5,820 nucleotides of DNA from Saprospiraceae bacterium. GTDB lineage: Bacteria > Bacteroidota > Bacteroidia > Chitinophagales > Saprospiraceae. The notes under the pieces were generated by a model. It was not told the DNA's origin, did no database searches, and saw only the letters and a list, made by a program, of their open reading frames with translations. The stretch spans positions 1-5,820 of the forward strand of contig JALZWC010000968.1 of the NCBI GenBank assembly GCA_023300255.1. The letters run 5' to 3'. Position numbers and translations under genes: made by a program. Position 1 is the first letter of the stretch. Every line of letters begins with the position of its first letter. Positions 1 through 5,820 of the stretch are shown in pieces.

Positions 1-80
1 AGCCGCCAAATTTATTTGGCAGGCTCTATATAATCTATTGTTTATTAGCATTTTAAACCTACCAAATAAATTTGGTGGTT
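1..80. repeat. Inverted repeat with arms that are themselves palindromes
   Basis: Bases 1-23 and 58-80 are inverted copies (20 of 23 match) separated by 34 bp. Within the left arm, GCCAAAT (5-11) and ATTTGGC (14-20) pair around a 2-base centre; in the right arm, ACCAAAT (61-67) and ATTTGGT (70-76) do the same. The structure may be a hairpin in RNA, a protein-binding palindrome pair or a small extragenic repeat element. It lies 179 bp beyond the stop codon and may continue past the window edge. Confidence 0.7.
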
Positions 81-107
81 ACGAAAAACGCATTAACGGT
101 CAGCCTG

Positions 108-152
108 TTCCAGTGGTCGGATGAAACGGGCAGCTTGATCCGACCACTGGAA
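108..152. repeat. Perfect 15-bp inverted repeat with 15-base loop
   Basis: Bases 108-122 (TTCCAGTGGTCGGAT) are the exact reverse complement of 138-152. It lies 107 bp after the stop codon in the gene's direction and would form a strong hairpin in the transcript. The nearest T-run on the gene's strand (complement of 84-88) is about 20 bases past the stem, so it is not a standard intrinsic terminator, though 3'-end formation or RNA protection remains possible. It could also belong to an extragenic palindrome family. Confidence 0.75.
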
Positions 153-165
153 GTGATCGGATCAA
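135..165 (-). repeat. Second hairpin overlapping the first (14-bp stem, 3-base loop)
   Basis: Bases 135-148 pair with 152-165. On the minus strand all 14 positions pair, one of them as G-U, around a 3-base loop. On the plus strand that same position is a C-A mismatch, so the fold is better in the gene's own transcript. It shares arm 138-152 with the perfect inverted repeat of 108-152, so the two hairpins cannot form together. Confidence 0.6.
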
Positions 166-258
166 TTGGGTTAAAATTGTCCCAACTTTATTTGACATTC
201 AAATAAATTAATAGTTGTTATTCAGCATTGGTTAAAGCCAATACTAAATAACTAATTT

Positions 259-3200
259 TTAATTCCCAAAAACACTAGGTGCTTCTGGCACCATAATTTC
301 CAACTCTAAAAAAAAAGAACATTGTATACTATTGCTATTTTCATCTGTGATGGTCAAAGTAATTTCCTGTATACCACTATTTTCTAATATAATTCCTGCT
401 GGTGGTATTTGTAATATATTGATAGCAGCATAGCTACTACAATTATCGGCAATCATTGCCTGACCTGTATAATCAGGCAATTCATATGCACATCCTTTGA
501 CTAATATCATTTCGTTGTCTGGACAATTTAAATCTGGAGCTATTTCATCTTTTAAAAGAATCTCGAAAGAACAATCACTCGAATTTCCACTTTCATCATT
601 GATACTAAGTACTACGGTATGGAAAGTATTAGGTCCAGTTAATAAGGTATTAGGCGCAGGTGACTGAGAAAGGACAAGTGTATTTTCTAGTGTACAATTG
701 TCCATATGCACTGTAGTATTTCTATAATCAGGAACAAGTGCTATACAATTATCTTCTAAGGGAATTGTCTGATTGCCTGGACATAATATGGTAGGCGCAA
801 TAGTATCTACCAAACTAATTCTAAATTCACAGCTACTCCTTCCACTTCCATCATTTGCGGTCAAGGTGATTGTTTCCATTGTACCTGCGTCAAACAAAGT
901 AGTTCCTGCTATTGGTGTTTGCGTAATACTGATATTTGATATTGGTGTACAAATATCACTTACTGTAGTTGCAGTAGTATAATCTTGAAGAGCTATTTGG
1001 CAATCTGAATCTACGCTTAGTGTTACATCCGTTGGACAAGATATAGTCGGAGCACTATCATCCTGCGTAAAAACATTAAAGGAACATTGATTAATATTAC
1101 CTGCCTCATCTTCAGCTGTCACCAAAATAGTATGGTTCATAGTCCCTGTAAGAATGCTTCCTGCTGTAGGATTTTGACTTAGCGTAATACTAGATACCAT
1201 TGAACAATTATCCATTGTCGTTGTGGTACTATTATAATTTGGTAGAATAATTTCACAATTATTATTGGGTGATAAAGTTATATCTGTTGGACAAATCAAA
1301 GTAGGTGCAAGCGTATCTGTCAAACTTATATTGAACTTGCAAAAGTTTGTTTTACCTGCTCCATTGTCTGCAGTTAGCGTGATTTCTTGCATGGTTCCTA
1401 CACCTGAAATAAGCGTCCCTGCAATTGGTGTTTGGCTAAGCATAAAATCAGTTGCTGGAAAACACTGGCTTGTAACAATAGCCATAGAAGTATAATCTGG
1501 CAAAACAATTTCACAATTAATATCCACTGGAATTGTTTGATCCCCAGGACAGGTAATAGATGGATCTACATCGTCATTTAACGCTATATCAAAAGAACAT
1601 TCTTTAGTATTTCCATTTCTATCATTCGCTATCAACGTAACTGTTTGAATAGTCCCATCGCCCATTACAGTCGTATTCGGTATAGGGATTTGGGACACTG
1701 TTATAAATACTTCTGGTGTGCAATTATCATCAATGCTTGCTGCGCTCGTATAATCCATCAGCATAATTTCACACATGGCATCTACACTCAATAATTGATT
1801 AATAGGACAAGTAATACTCGGAAGAATGGTGTCTTTTAATACGATTAAAAAATCGCACTCCCTACTATTTCCATTTCCATCAGCTACTGTAATTGTTACA
1901 ACTTGAGTCGTTCCATGTCCACTTAATGTAATCCCTGGTACAGGACTTTGACTCACCATAAGGTCCATCTCTGCTACGCAGTTATCCGAAAGAATTAATT
2001 CCTCTGTATAATCTAATACAACTGCTTGGCATAAGGCATTCAGCGATAATGTATCTGTAATAGGACAGGTAATCACAGGACTAATCGTATCTGTAAGCTG
2101 TATCGTAAAAGAACAAGTACTGCTATTACCATTCCCATCATTGCCTACAATATTGATTAACTCAATATTACCAGCACCATTTAATATGGTGCCGGCAATA
2201 GGTGTTTGGCTTAGAGATATAGAGGATATTATGGCACAATTATCATTGGATATTATTTCATTCGTATAATCTAAAACACTTATAGTACAACTATTATCTA
2301 CCTCCACATTTTTATTAAGGGGACAAGTTAGACTCGGAGGAGATTGGTCATCTAAGCTCACTTGAAAACTACATTGATTCGTATTTCCACTATTATCCGT
2401 CGCTGTTACCGTGATATTCTCCATCGTATTATGACCTGTTATTATCGTCCCAGCAATAGGCACTTGTGCAATAGACAAATCACTTGTTGAAGTACAATTA
2501 TCTGTAATAGTAGTGGCAGTTATATAATTAGGAATCGTAGCCGAACAATCAGTAGCTACTACTAGCACTTGATTAGCAGGACAATTAAGAATAGGGGCTA
2601 TGGTATCAATAATCGTTATTTGGAAAAAACATTGTTCCATGTTACCACTTTCATCTTCACTATTAACAATTATTATTTGAGTAAAATTCTCCCCACTTAT
2701 AATTGTACCTACCAAAGGGAATTGAGTAATAATAATATCTACATTTGCTGTACAATTATCTGATCCAGAAGCAGCCGATGTGTAATCTGGTATTGAAAAA
2801 TTACAATCATTATCCGCTATTACATTGGCATTTGCTGGACAAGTGATAGTCGGATCTATATTATCTTTTACAATCACTAGAAAATTACAGTTGGTAGCAT
2901 TCCCTGAAATGTCTGTTGCCGTTATTGTAACAGTAGTCGTACCTAAAGACAAACTAGTACCGCTTGTTGGCATTTGACTTAAAGTAATAGCATTACTAGC
3001 TGTACAATTATCACTTGTAGTACTACTCATTAAGTAGTTTTGTAAAGTGGTTTCACAATTTGTATCTACAAACACATCTCTATTTCCAGGGCAAGCAAGA
3101 CTAGGTGGCAAGTCATCTACTGTGGTAATTAAAATAGTATCATTACAGGGTGGGAACAGATAAAACAGCGTATCTACATTTGGAATAGGACTGTCATTAA

Positions 3201-5445
3201 CACCCAATGTTACATTCCCATTCCCGTCAACTGTAGTTCCAATATCACTAATAAGCCCCCATGTACCTCCTAGTAAATCTGTGGTCATTTGGGCTAGTAT
3301 AGTCCCAGAGCAACCAGTAGTATCTGATGCAATGATGTTCGGTTCATCTGCAAGATTATCCCCATCATTATCTTTATTATCTCCACAAATTTCTAAGCAA
3401 ATTATATTTAAGAAAGAATCTAGATTATTTGTAAAATCACATTCTGCCGTACCTGTCACAGGAAAATCCATATCAAAAATATAAGGCAAACCCGTTACAA
3501 ATCCAGTATCATTCACCACTACAAAAATATCAACAGGTGTCAATAAAGGATCTATATTTAAGTCATACATAATCAGATCCATACTATCTGGATCTATCGT
3601 ATTAGATAGTGTAGTAGTGCCTATCAGCGTAGCCATAGAAGTACTCGGATTACTAGTATAAAAAGCAATTGGTGTACCCGCTGGCAGTTGGGCACTTCCT
3701 AGGTTTTCGACTTTCATGGAAATGCCTAAAGTATCAGGACAATCCTCCGTTGATACTTCCATAATCTCAATGGTCGCATCCGCTGCTGCGAAAGCAGGCG
3801 TACTACCTGAGCTTAGAATAGTAGTCTGCGATAAAAAGCTATTGAAAGCAGTTCCTAAAGCTGGATTCAATATATCCTGTTGTACCACAGGTACAGAAAG
3901 ATCATCATTAATATTCGTATTAAAATAGCCATGCTGGTTCCAGACAGGTCTTGCAGAAACCCATGGATTACTGGAAGATCGATATACCTGTACATAATCA
4001 TTGCCACTAAACCCAGGACCATTCCCATCTTGTGCAGTAAGAATTACTTCTGCGGCTCCATCCGCATTGACATCCGCTACTAAAGGATATTCCGACCTAG
4101 TACCTGCCTCTGCCGGAATTCTGACAATCTCTGCACCTGTCTTTGCATTTAAAATAAATAAGAATGCCTCTTCACTATAGACTACTTCTTTTTTACCATC
4201 CCCTTCAAAGTCAAAAAGAGAACTTCCTGTTCTTTGTGAACCATCGTCTAATCCTGTTTTTGTCCATTTCTCAACCAGTGTATTATTTGCCGCATCATAC
4301 TCCAATACCACATAGATACTGTTACCCGCAGTTCCTAATTCAACCATTCCATCATTATCGAAATCGCCGATATTTATGCGCCCACCACCAGAGGTATTCG
4401 CTATAAAATAAGAAGTACCAATCTGCGTCTGTGTTCTTGGGTTCCAAACATATATTCTCCCTGCATCCATCACTATTATATCAATTGCTCCATCCCCATC
4501 AACGTCCGCAATGCTAGTAAAGCCATCTGTCAATCCATTAGTAGTAATTTGAGAGACGACCGTTAATACCCCATTGTCCATCGTACCATCTCCTAAATCT
4601 ACGGTATACACATTATTCCCTGCTATTAATTCCAAGCCCATTGCCTCTGCACCGAAAACACCTCCTATCGGATTAGGATCACCAGGTTGAAATACATCAT
4701 AGGCTATTGTTTTACTATCACTATTATTATTATAATTCCCTCTGCTTCCAACACCAGCAGCTAGTCTTGTTCCGTCAATTGTATTGAAAATTTTGTTTCC
4801 TCCATATACTTCTGGGACCCCATCGGCATTAAAATCAGCAATATGTGGTGTAGTAAAATTATTCACCTCTATATTATCCGCAGTTGTCCAAACAGCATTC
4901 GGATTCCCATATTCATATCGGGATAATCGGTTCCCATTTTCCCATAAAAAAATATCTCCTAAACCATTTAAATCTACATCTGCAATGGCTACTTGTGCGA
5001 AGGGAGAATTTGTTCCTACTACAATAGATTGTTTAATACTACAATCTTGACCATTAAATATTTGTATCCTTCCTGGACTCGGATCATTCGCCAGCATTTC
5101 AGGAATACCATCTCCATCCATATCTCCTACATATACGGCACTTCGTTGGTCTATCGGATATAATGTTTTATCGGTTTGACAGACAAATTCCAAGGCAAAA
5201 TCTGGACTTACTTCTGGTTCGAAAGTGCAGGTACTACCTGCGGAACCATAATAAAATCCATCACAGGCCATCGTCCCAAAACAATCTTCATCAAAGCAAT
5301 CTATTAGTCCATCGCCATCATCATCTATTCCATTGTCACAGATCTCCATCATTTGAGTACATTCTATAGGAGTACCAGGTATCAATGATTCAATTGACCA
5401 CATACCGATATAAAGTAATATCAAAAATGTATAATCCTGTATCAT
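259..5445 (-). CDS. Giant secreted modular protein: VCBS/FG-GAP propeller, CARDB-like domain and eleven HYR-type repeats
   Basis: The 1728-residue product is a probable extracellular or surface adhesin/structural protein of Bacteroidota type. Order of parts: hydrophobic N-terminus (about 6-18); acidic Cys/Asp motif (36-55); beta-propeller with calcium loops starting at D108, D156, D204, D314, D361, D412 and D458; a conserved post-propeller segment rich in W/N/Y (about 494-524); CARDB-like domain (about 556-676); second acidic motif (687-703); linker (704-778); eleven HYR-like Ig-fold repeats (about 779-1714); 14-residue tail. No enzyme motif is seen. ATG at 5445 is the first in-frame ATG after an in-frame stop at 5497-5499. 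No Shine-Dalgarno is visible, which is usual in this phylum. The gene stands alone here, with non-coding repeats on both sides. The N-terminus lacks Lys/Arg and no T9SS C-terminal domain is recognisable, so either end could be altered. Coding status is certain; adhesion or display is inferred from architecture. Confidence 0.93.
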   Translation of the reverse strand: MIQDYTFLILLYIGMWSIESLIPGTPIECTQMMEICDNGIDDDGDGLIDCFDEDCFGTMACDGFYYGSAGSTCTFEPEVSPDFALEFVCQTDKTLYPIDQRSAVYVGDMDGDGIPEMLANDPSPGRIQIFNGQDCSIKQSIVVGTNSPFAQVAIADVDLNGLGDIFLWENGNRLSRYEYGNPNAVWTTADNIEVNNFTTPHIADFNADGVPEVYGGNKIFNTIDGTRLAAGVGSRGNYNNNSDSKTIAYDVFQPGDPNPIGGVFGAEAMGLELIAGNNVYTVDLGDGTMDNGVLTVVSQITTNGLTDGFTSIADVDGDGAIDIIVMDAGRIYVWNPRTQTQIGTSYFIANTSGGGRINIGDFDNDGMVELGTAGNSIYVVLEYDAANNTLVEKWTKTGLDDGSQRTGSSLFDFEGDGKKEVVYSEEAFLFILNAKTGAEIVRIPAEAGTRSEYPLVADVNADGAAEVILTAQDGNGPGFSGNDYVQVYRSSSNPWVSARPVWNQHGYFNTNINDDLSVPVVQQDILNPALGTAFNSFLSQTTILSSGSTPAFAAADATIEIMEVSTEDCPDTLGISMKVENLGSAQLPAGTPIAFYTSNPSTSMATLIGTTTLSNTIDPDSMDLIMYDLNIDPLLTPVDIFVVVNDTGFVTGLPYIFDMDFPVTGTAECDFTNNLDSFLNIICLEICGDNKDNDGDNLADEPNIIASDTTGCSGTILAQMTTDLLGGTWGLISDIGTTVDGNGNVTLGVNDSPIPNVDTLFYLFPPCNDTILITTVDDLPPSLACPGNRDVFVDTNCETTLQNYLMSSTTSDNCTASNAITLSQMPTSGTSLSLGTTTVTITATDISGNATNCNFLVIVKDNIDPTITCPANANVIADNDCNFSIPDYTSAASGSDNCTANVDIIITQFPLVGTIISGENFTQIIIVNSEDESGNMEQCFFQITIIDTIAPILNCPANQVLVVATDCSATIPNYITATTITDNCTSTSDLSIAQVPIAGTIITGHNTMENITVTATDNSGNTNQCSFQVSLDDQSPPSLTCPLNKNVEVDNSCTISVLDYTNEIISNDNCAIISSISLSQTPIAGTILNGAGNIELINIVGNDGNGNSSTCSFTIQLTDTISPVITCPITDTLSLNALCQAVVLDYTEELILSDNCVAEMDLMVSQSPVPGITLSGHGTTQVVTITVADGNGNSRECDFLIVLKDTILPSITCPINQLLSVDAMCEIMLMDYTSAASIDDNCTPEVFITVSQIPIPNTTVMGDGTIQTVTLIANDRNGNTKECSFDIALNDDVDPSITCPGDQTIPVDINCEIVLPDYTSMAIVTSQCFPATDFMLSQTPIAGTLISGVGTMQEITLTADNGAGKTNFCKFNISLTDTLAPTLICPTDITLSPNNNCEIILPNYNSTTTTMDNCSMVSSITLSQNPTAGSILTGTMNHTILVTAEDEAGNINQCSFNVFTQDDSAPTISCPTDVTLSVDSDCQIALQDYTTATTVSDICTPISNISITQTPIAGTTLFDAGTMETITLTANDGSGRSSCEFRISLVDTIAPTILCPGNQTIPLEDNCIALVPDYRNTTVHMDNCTLENTLVLSQSPAPNTLLTGPNTFHTVVLSINDESGNSSDCSFEILLKDEIAPDLNCPDNEMILVKGCAYELPDYTGQAMIADNCSSYAAINILQIPPAGIILENSGIQEITLTITDENSNSIQCSFFLELEIMVPEAPSVFGN
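304..3111 (-). repeat. Tandem array of eleven HYR-like domains (about residues 779-1714)
   Basis: Eleven consecutive units of 84-86 residues (about 258 bp each) begin at Cys 785, 869, 955, 1041, 1127, 1213, 1299, 1385, 1470, 1555 and 1641. The common pattern is CP, then VD..C, then DYT, DNC, SQ.P..GT, G.GT, T.TA.D..GN, CSF, and DT..P leading into the next CP. This matches the HYR (hyalin repeat) family of Ig-like extracellular modules, known from animal and bacterial adhesive proteins. Each unit has exactly four cysteines at near-constant spacing, suggesting two disulfides per domain. Unit 7 has SQC and unit 9 DIC in place of DNC; units 1 and 11 are the most divergent. The array probably forms a stiff stalk. 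Confidence 0.9.
3337..3387 (-). other. Acidic Cys/Asp motif 2, MopE-like (residues 687-703)
   Basis: Residues 687-703 read CGDNKDNDGDNLADEPN. It has the same D-x-D-G-D core as the motif near the N-terminus, but the trailing cysteine pair is replaced by ADEPN. It marks the junction between the propeller/CARDB half and the repeat half of the protein. Metal binding is inferred from the family pattern. Confidence 0.6.
3418..3780 (-). other. CARDB-like Ig-fold domain (about residues 556-676)
   Basis: This stretch shows alternating strands, the phrase KVENLGSAQLPAGTPIAFY and a later VVVNDTG, ending in ECDFTNNLDSF. Extracellular CARDB-type domains typically have a 'V.N.G......G..V.FY' pattern and an 'E....NN' ending. 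In related Bacteroidota proteins a domain like this often follows the post-propeller segment. It probably acts as a spacer or adhesion module. The assignment rests on pattern resemblance only. Confidence 0.55.
4021..5136 (-). other. VCBS/FG-GAP beta-propeller region (about residues 104-475)
   Basis: Seven D-x-[DNE]-x-[DN]-G-x-x-[DE] loops are visible at residues 108-116, 156-164, 204-212, 314-322, 361-369, 412-420 and 458-466, each preceded by a short hydrophobic strand and followed by another. This is the calcium-binding signature of FG-GAP/VCBS repeats, which fold as integrin-like beta-propellers. Spacing is 46-51 residues except for a 110-residue gap between loops 3 and 4, where a degenerate blade appears to lie (about 258-280, with GLELIAG but no Asp loop). 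Such propellers usually act in protein or carbohydrate binding outside the cell; the ligand cannot be predicted. Confidence 0.88.
5281..5340 (-). other. Acidic Cys/Asp motif 1, MopE-like metal-binding type (residues 36-55)
   Basis: Residues 36-55 read CDNGIDDDGDGLIDCFDEDC. The D-x-D-x-D-G core with flanking cysteines resembles the 'putative metal-binding motif' found in many secreted Bacteroidota and myxobacterial proteins. Calcium or another divalent metal is the likely ligand by family analogy. It sits just after the signal region, so it would be close to the mature N-terminus. Confidence 0.7.
5386..5445 (-). other. Putative signal peptide or membrane anchor (residues 1-20)
   Basis: Residues 6-16 (TFLILLYIGMW) form a hydrophobic core followed by small/polar residues (SIES), as expected of a Sec signal peptide cleaved near residues 18-21. 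The preceding n-region, MIQDY, has no Lys or Arg and one Asp, which is unusual because Sec signals normally start with basic residues. Export is still the best reading, since the rest of the protein consists of extracellular-type domains. The annotated start could be downstream of the ancestral one. Confidence 0.6.
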
Positions 5446-5451
5446 AATTTG

Positions 5452-5543
5452 AGATCGCTGTGCGGTAGACCGCTGTGCGGTCAGATCGCTGCGCTGTCAG
5501 ACCGCTGCGCTGTCAGAGTAGAGATCGCCTGCGGCTGTCAGAC
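5452..5543. repeat. GC-rich short tandem repeat array next to the start codon
   Basis: Four contiguous units of 15-16 bp start at 5452, 5467, 5483 and 5499, with a pattern of AGAYCGCTG followed by TGCGGTC or CGCTGTC. After AGAGTAG, a fifth variant unit (5522-5539) follows, then a partial AGAC. Units alternate AGATC and AGACC. Some are palindromic: GACCGC-TGT-GCGGTC at 5468-5482 is a perfect 6-bp stem. The array ends six bases before the ATG and is much more GC-rich than the surroundings. Its position in the leader means it could fold in the mRNA and affect translation. Confidence 0.8.
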
Positions 5544-5575
5544 TTATGATGTTGACCATGATGCGTTCTACAAGG

Positions 5576-5613
5576 AGATTGCTGTGCGGTCAGAGTAGAG
5601 ATCGCCTCCTGCC
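5576..5613. repeat. Second, shorter cluster of the same GC-rich repeat
   Basis: Unit AGATTGCTGTGCGGTC (5576-5591) is followed by AGAGTAG and a truncated unit (5599-5613). The 19 bases at 5589-5607 are identical to 5512-5530, showing that this cluster and the main array are copies of the same composite unit. A 32-bp non-repeat stretch (5544-5575) separates them. Confidence 0.75.
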
Positions 5614-5820
5614 TTCTAAAAAAAGCTATTAAGGTTTTTAATTGGTGTATATACTTTAGGTCGGAAAATAGGAAGCACTTTGTAGAATTATATAACCCTC
5701 GTGTATTGTGAGCGGGACTCTACTTAGGAATGTGTATGGAATAAGTTCGTAATTTAGGGTAGCTTATTTTGTTCTTAGTTTTTGCTTTAATGAAGGAGAA
5801 TTGTTGATACTTTGACTGAG
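5614..5820. other. AT-rich intergenic DNA, nothing identified
   Basis: I see no supported gene, RNA or terminator here. All frames contain frequent stops. Short open stretches run off the right edge on the minus strand (for example a frame ending at a stop at 5764-5766) and could be the tail of an upstream gene, but there is no basis for calling one. The promoter of the large gene should lie here or in the repeats, yet no convincing Bacteroidota -33/-7 pair (TTG and TAnnTTTG) was found by eye. Confidence 0.5.

Noticed and set aside
81..152. Intrinsic terminator at the 15-bp inverted repeat
   Set aside because: The stem is strong, but no T-run follows directly on the gene's strand; the nearest five-T run is about 20 bases beyond, so I do not call it a terminator.
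773..1495. Two plus-strand open frames (773-982 and 1265-1495) with similar proteins (both contain KLILN)
   Set aside because: They are antisense to successive HYR repeats, and their resemblance only mirrors the 258-bp periodicity of the real minus-strand gene. They lack independent support.
2569..5369. Other plus-strand open frames of 64-88 codons within the large gene
   Set aside because: All lie inside the well-supported minus-strand coding region, have compositions unlike real proteins and lack ribosome binding sites or recognisable motifs.
5498..5560. Small minus-strand open frame beginning at the ATG at 5557-5559 (about 20 codons, MVNIISL...)
   Set aside because: It runs largely through the GC-rich repeats, is very short, has no ribosome binding site and resembles nothing known.
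5452..5613. Possible CRISPR array
   Set aside because: Units are only about 16 bp and contiguous or nearly so, with no unique spacers of constant length and no cas genes nearby.
5618..5660. Promoter-like TAGCTTTT element on the minus strand
   Set aside because: It lacks the final G of the Bacteroidota -7 box and has no TTG at the right distance upstream.
5764..5820. Possible C-terminal end of an upstream minus-strand gene at the right edge
   Set aside because: Only 18 sense codons are visible and another frame is equally open, so chance cannot be excluded.

Overview
The window is AT-rich and carries one very large gene on the minus strand (259-5445, 1728 aa) between two short non-coding flanks that each contain a different repeat family. 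The protein is a secreted or cell-surface modular protein of a type common in marine or aquatic Bacteroidota. The clues are a Bacteroidota-style VCBS/FG-GAP propeller ending in an 'ARPVWNQHGYFNTNINDD' segment, acidic 'CDNGIDDDGDG' motifs, a long tandem array of HYR-type Ig-like domains, and no Shine-Dalgarno sequence before the start. Phylum is fairly secure; order or genus cannot be read from the window.

Layout from the gene's 5' end (right) to its 3' end (left). 5614-5820: AT-rich intergenic DNA with no supported gene. 5452-5613: GC-rich short repeats (about 16 bp, partly palindromic) that stop six bases before the start codon. 5445-259: the gene, encoding a short hydrophobic N-terminus, a first acidic metal-binding-like motif, a propeller with seven canonical calcium-loop blades and one degenerate blade, a CARDB-like domain, a second acidic motif, a linker, and eleven tandem HYR-like repeats. 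1-258: downstream intergenic DNA with a nested pair of mutually exclusive hairpins (108-165) and a larger inverted repeat whose arms are themselves palindromes (1-80).

The product most likely works outside the cell as a long, acidic, calcium- and disulfide-stabilised rod, for adhesion or surface display. No catalytic domain is visible. The most notable points are: (1) an invariant four-cysteine framework across all eleven HYR repeats; (2) no recognisable type IX secretion C-terminal domain, the protein stopping just after the last repeat; (3) an N-terminus without basic residues, placed directly against a repeat array; (4) alternative hairpins downstream. I see no defence system, mobile-element enzyme, CRISPR array or RNA gene.
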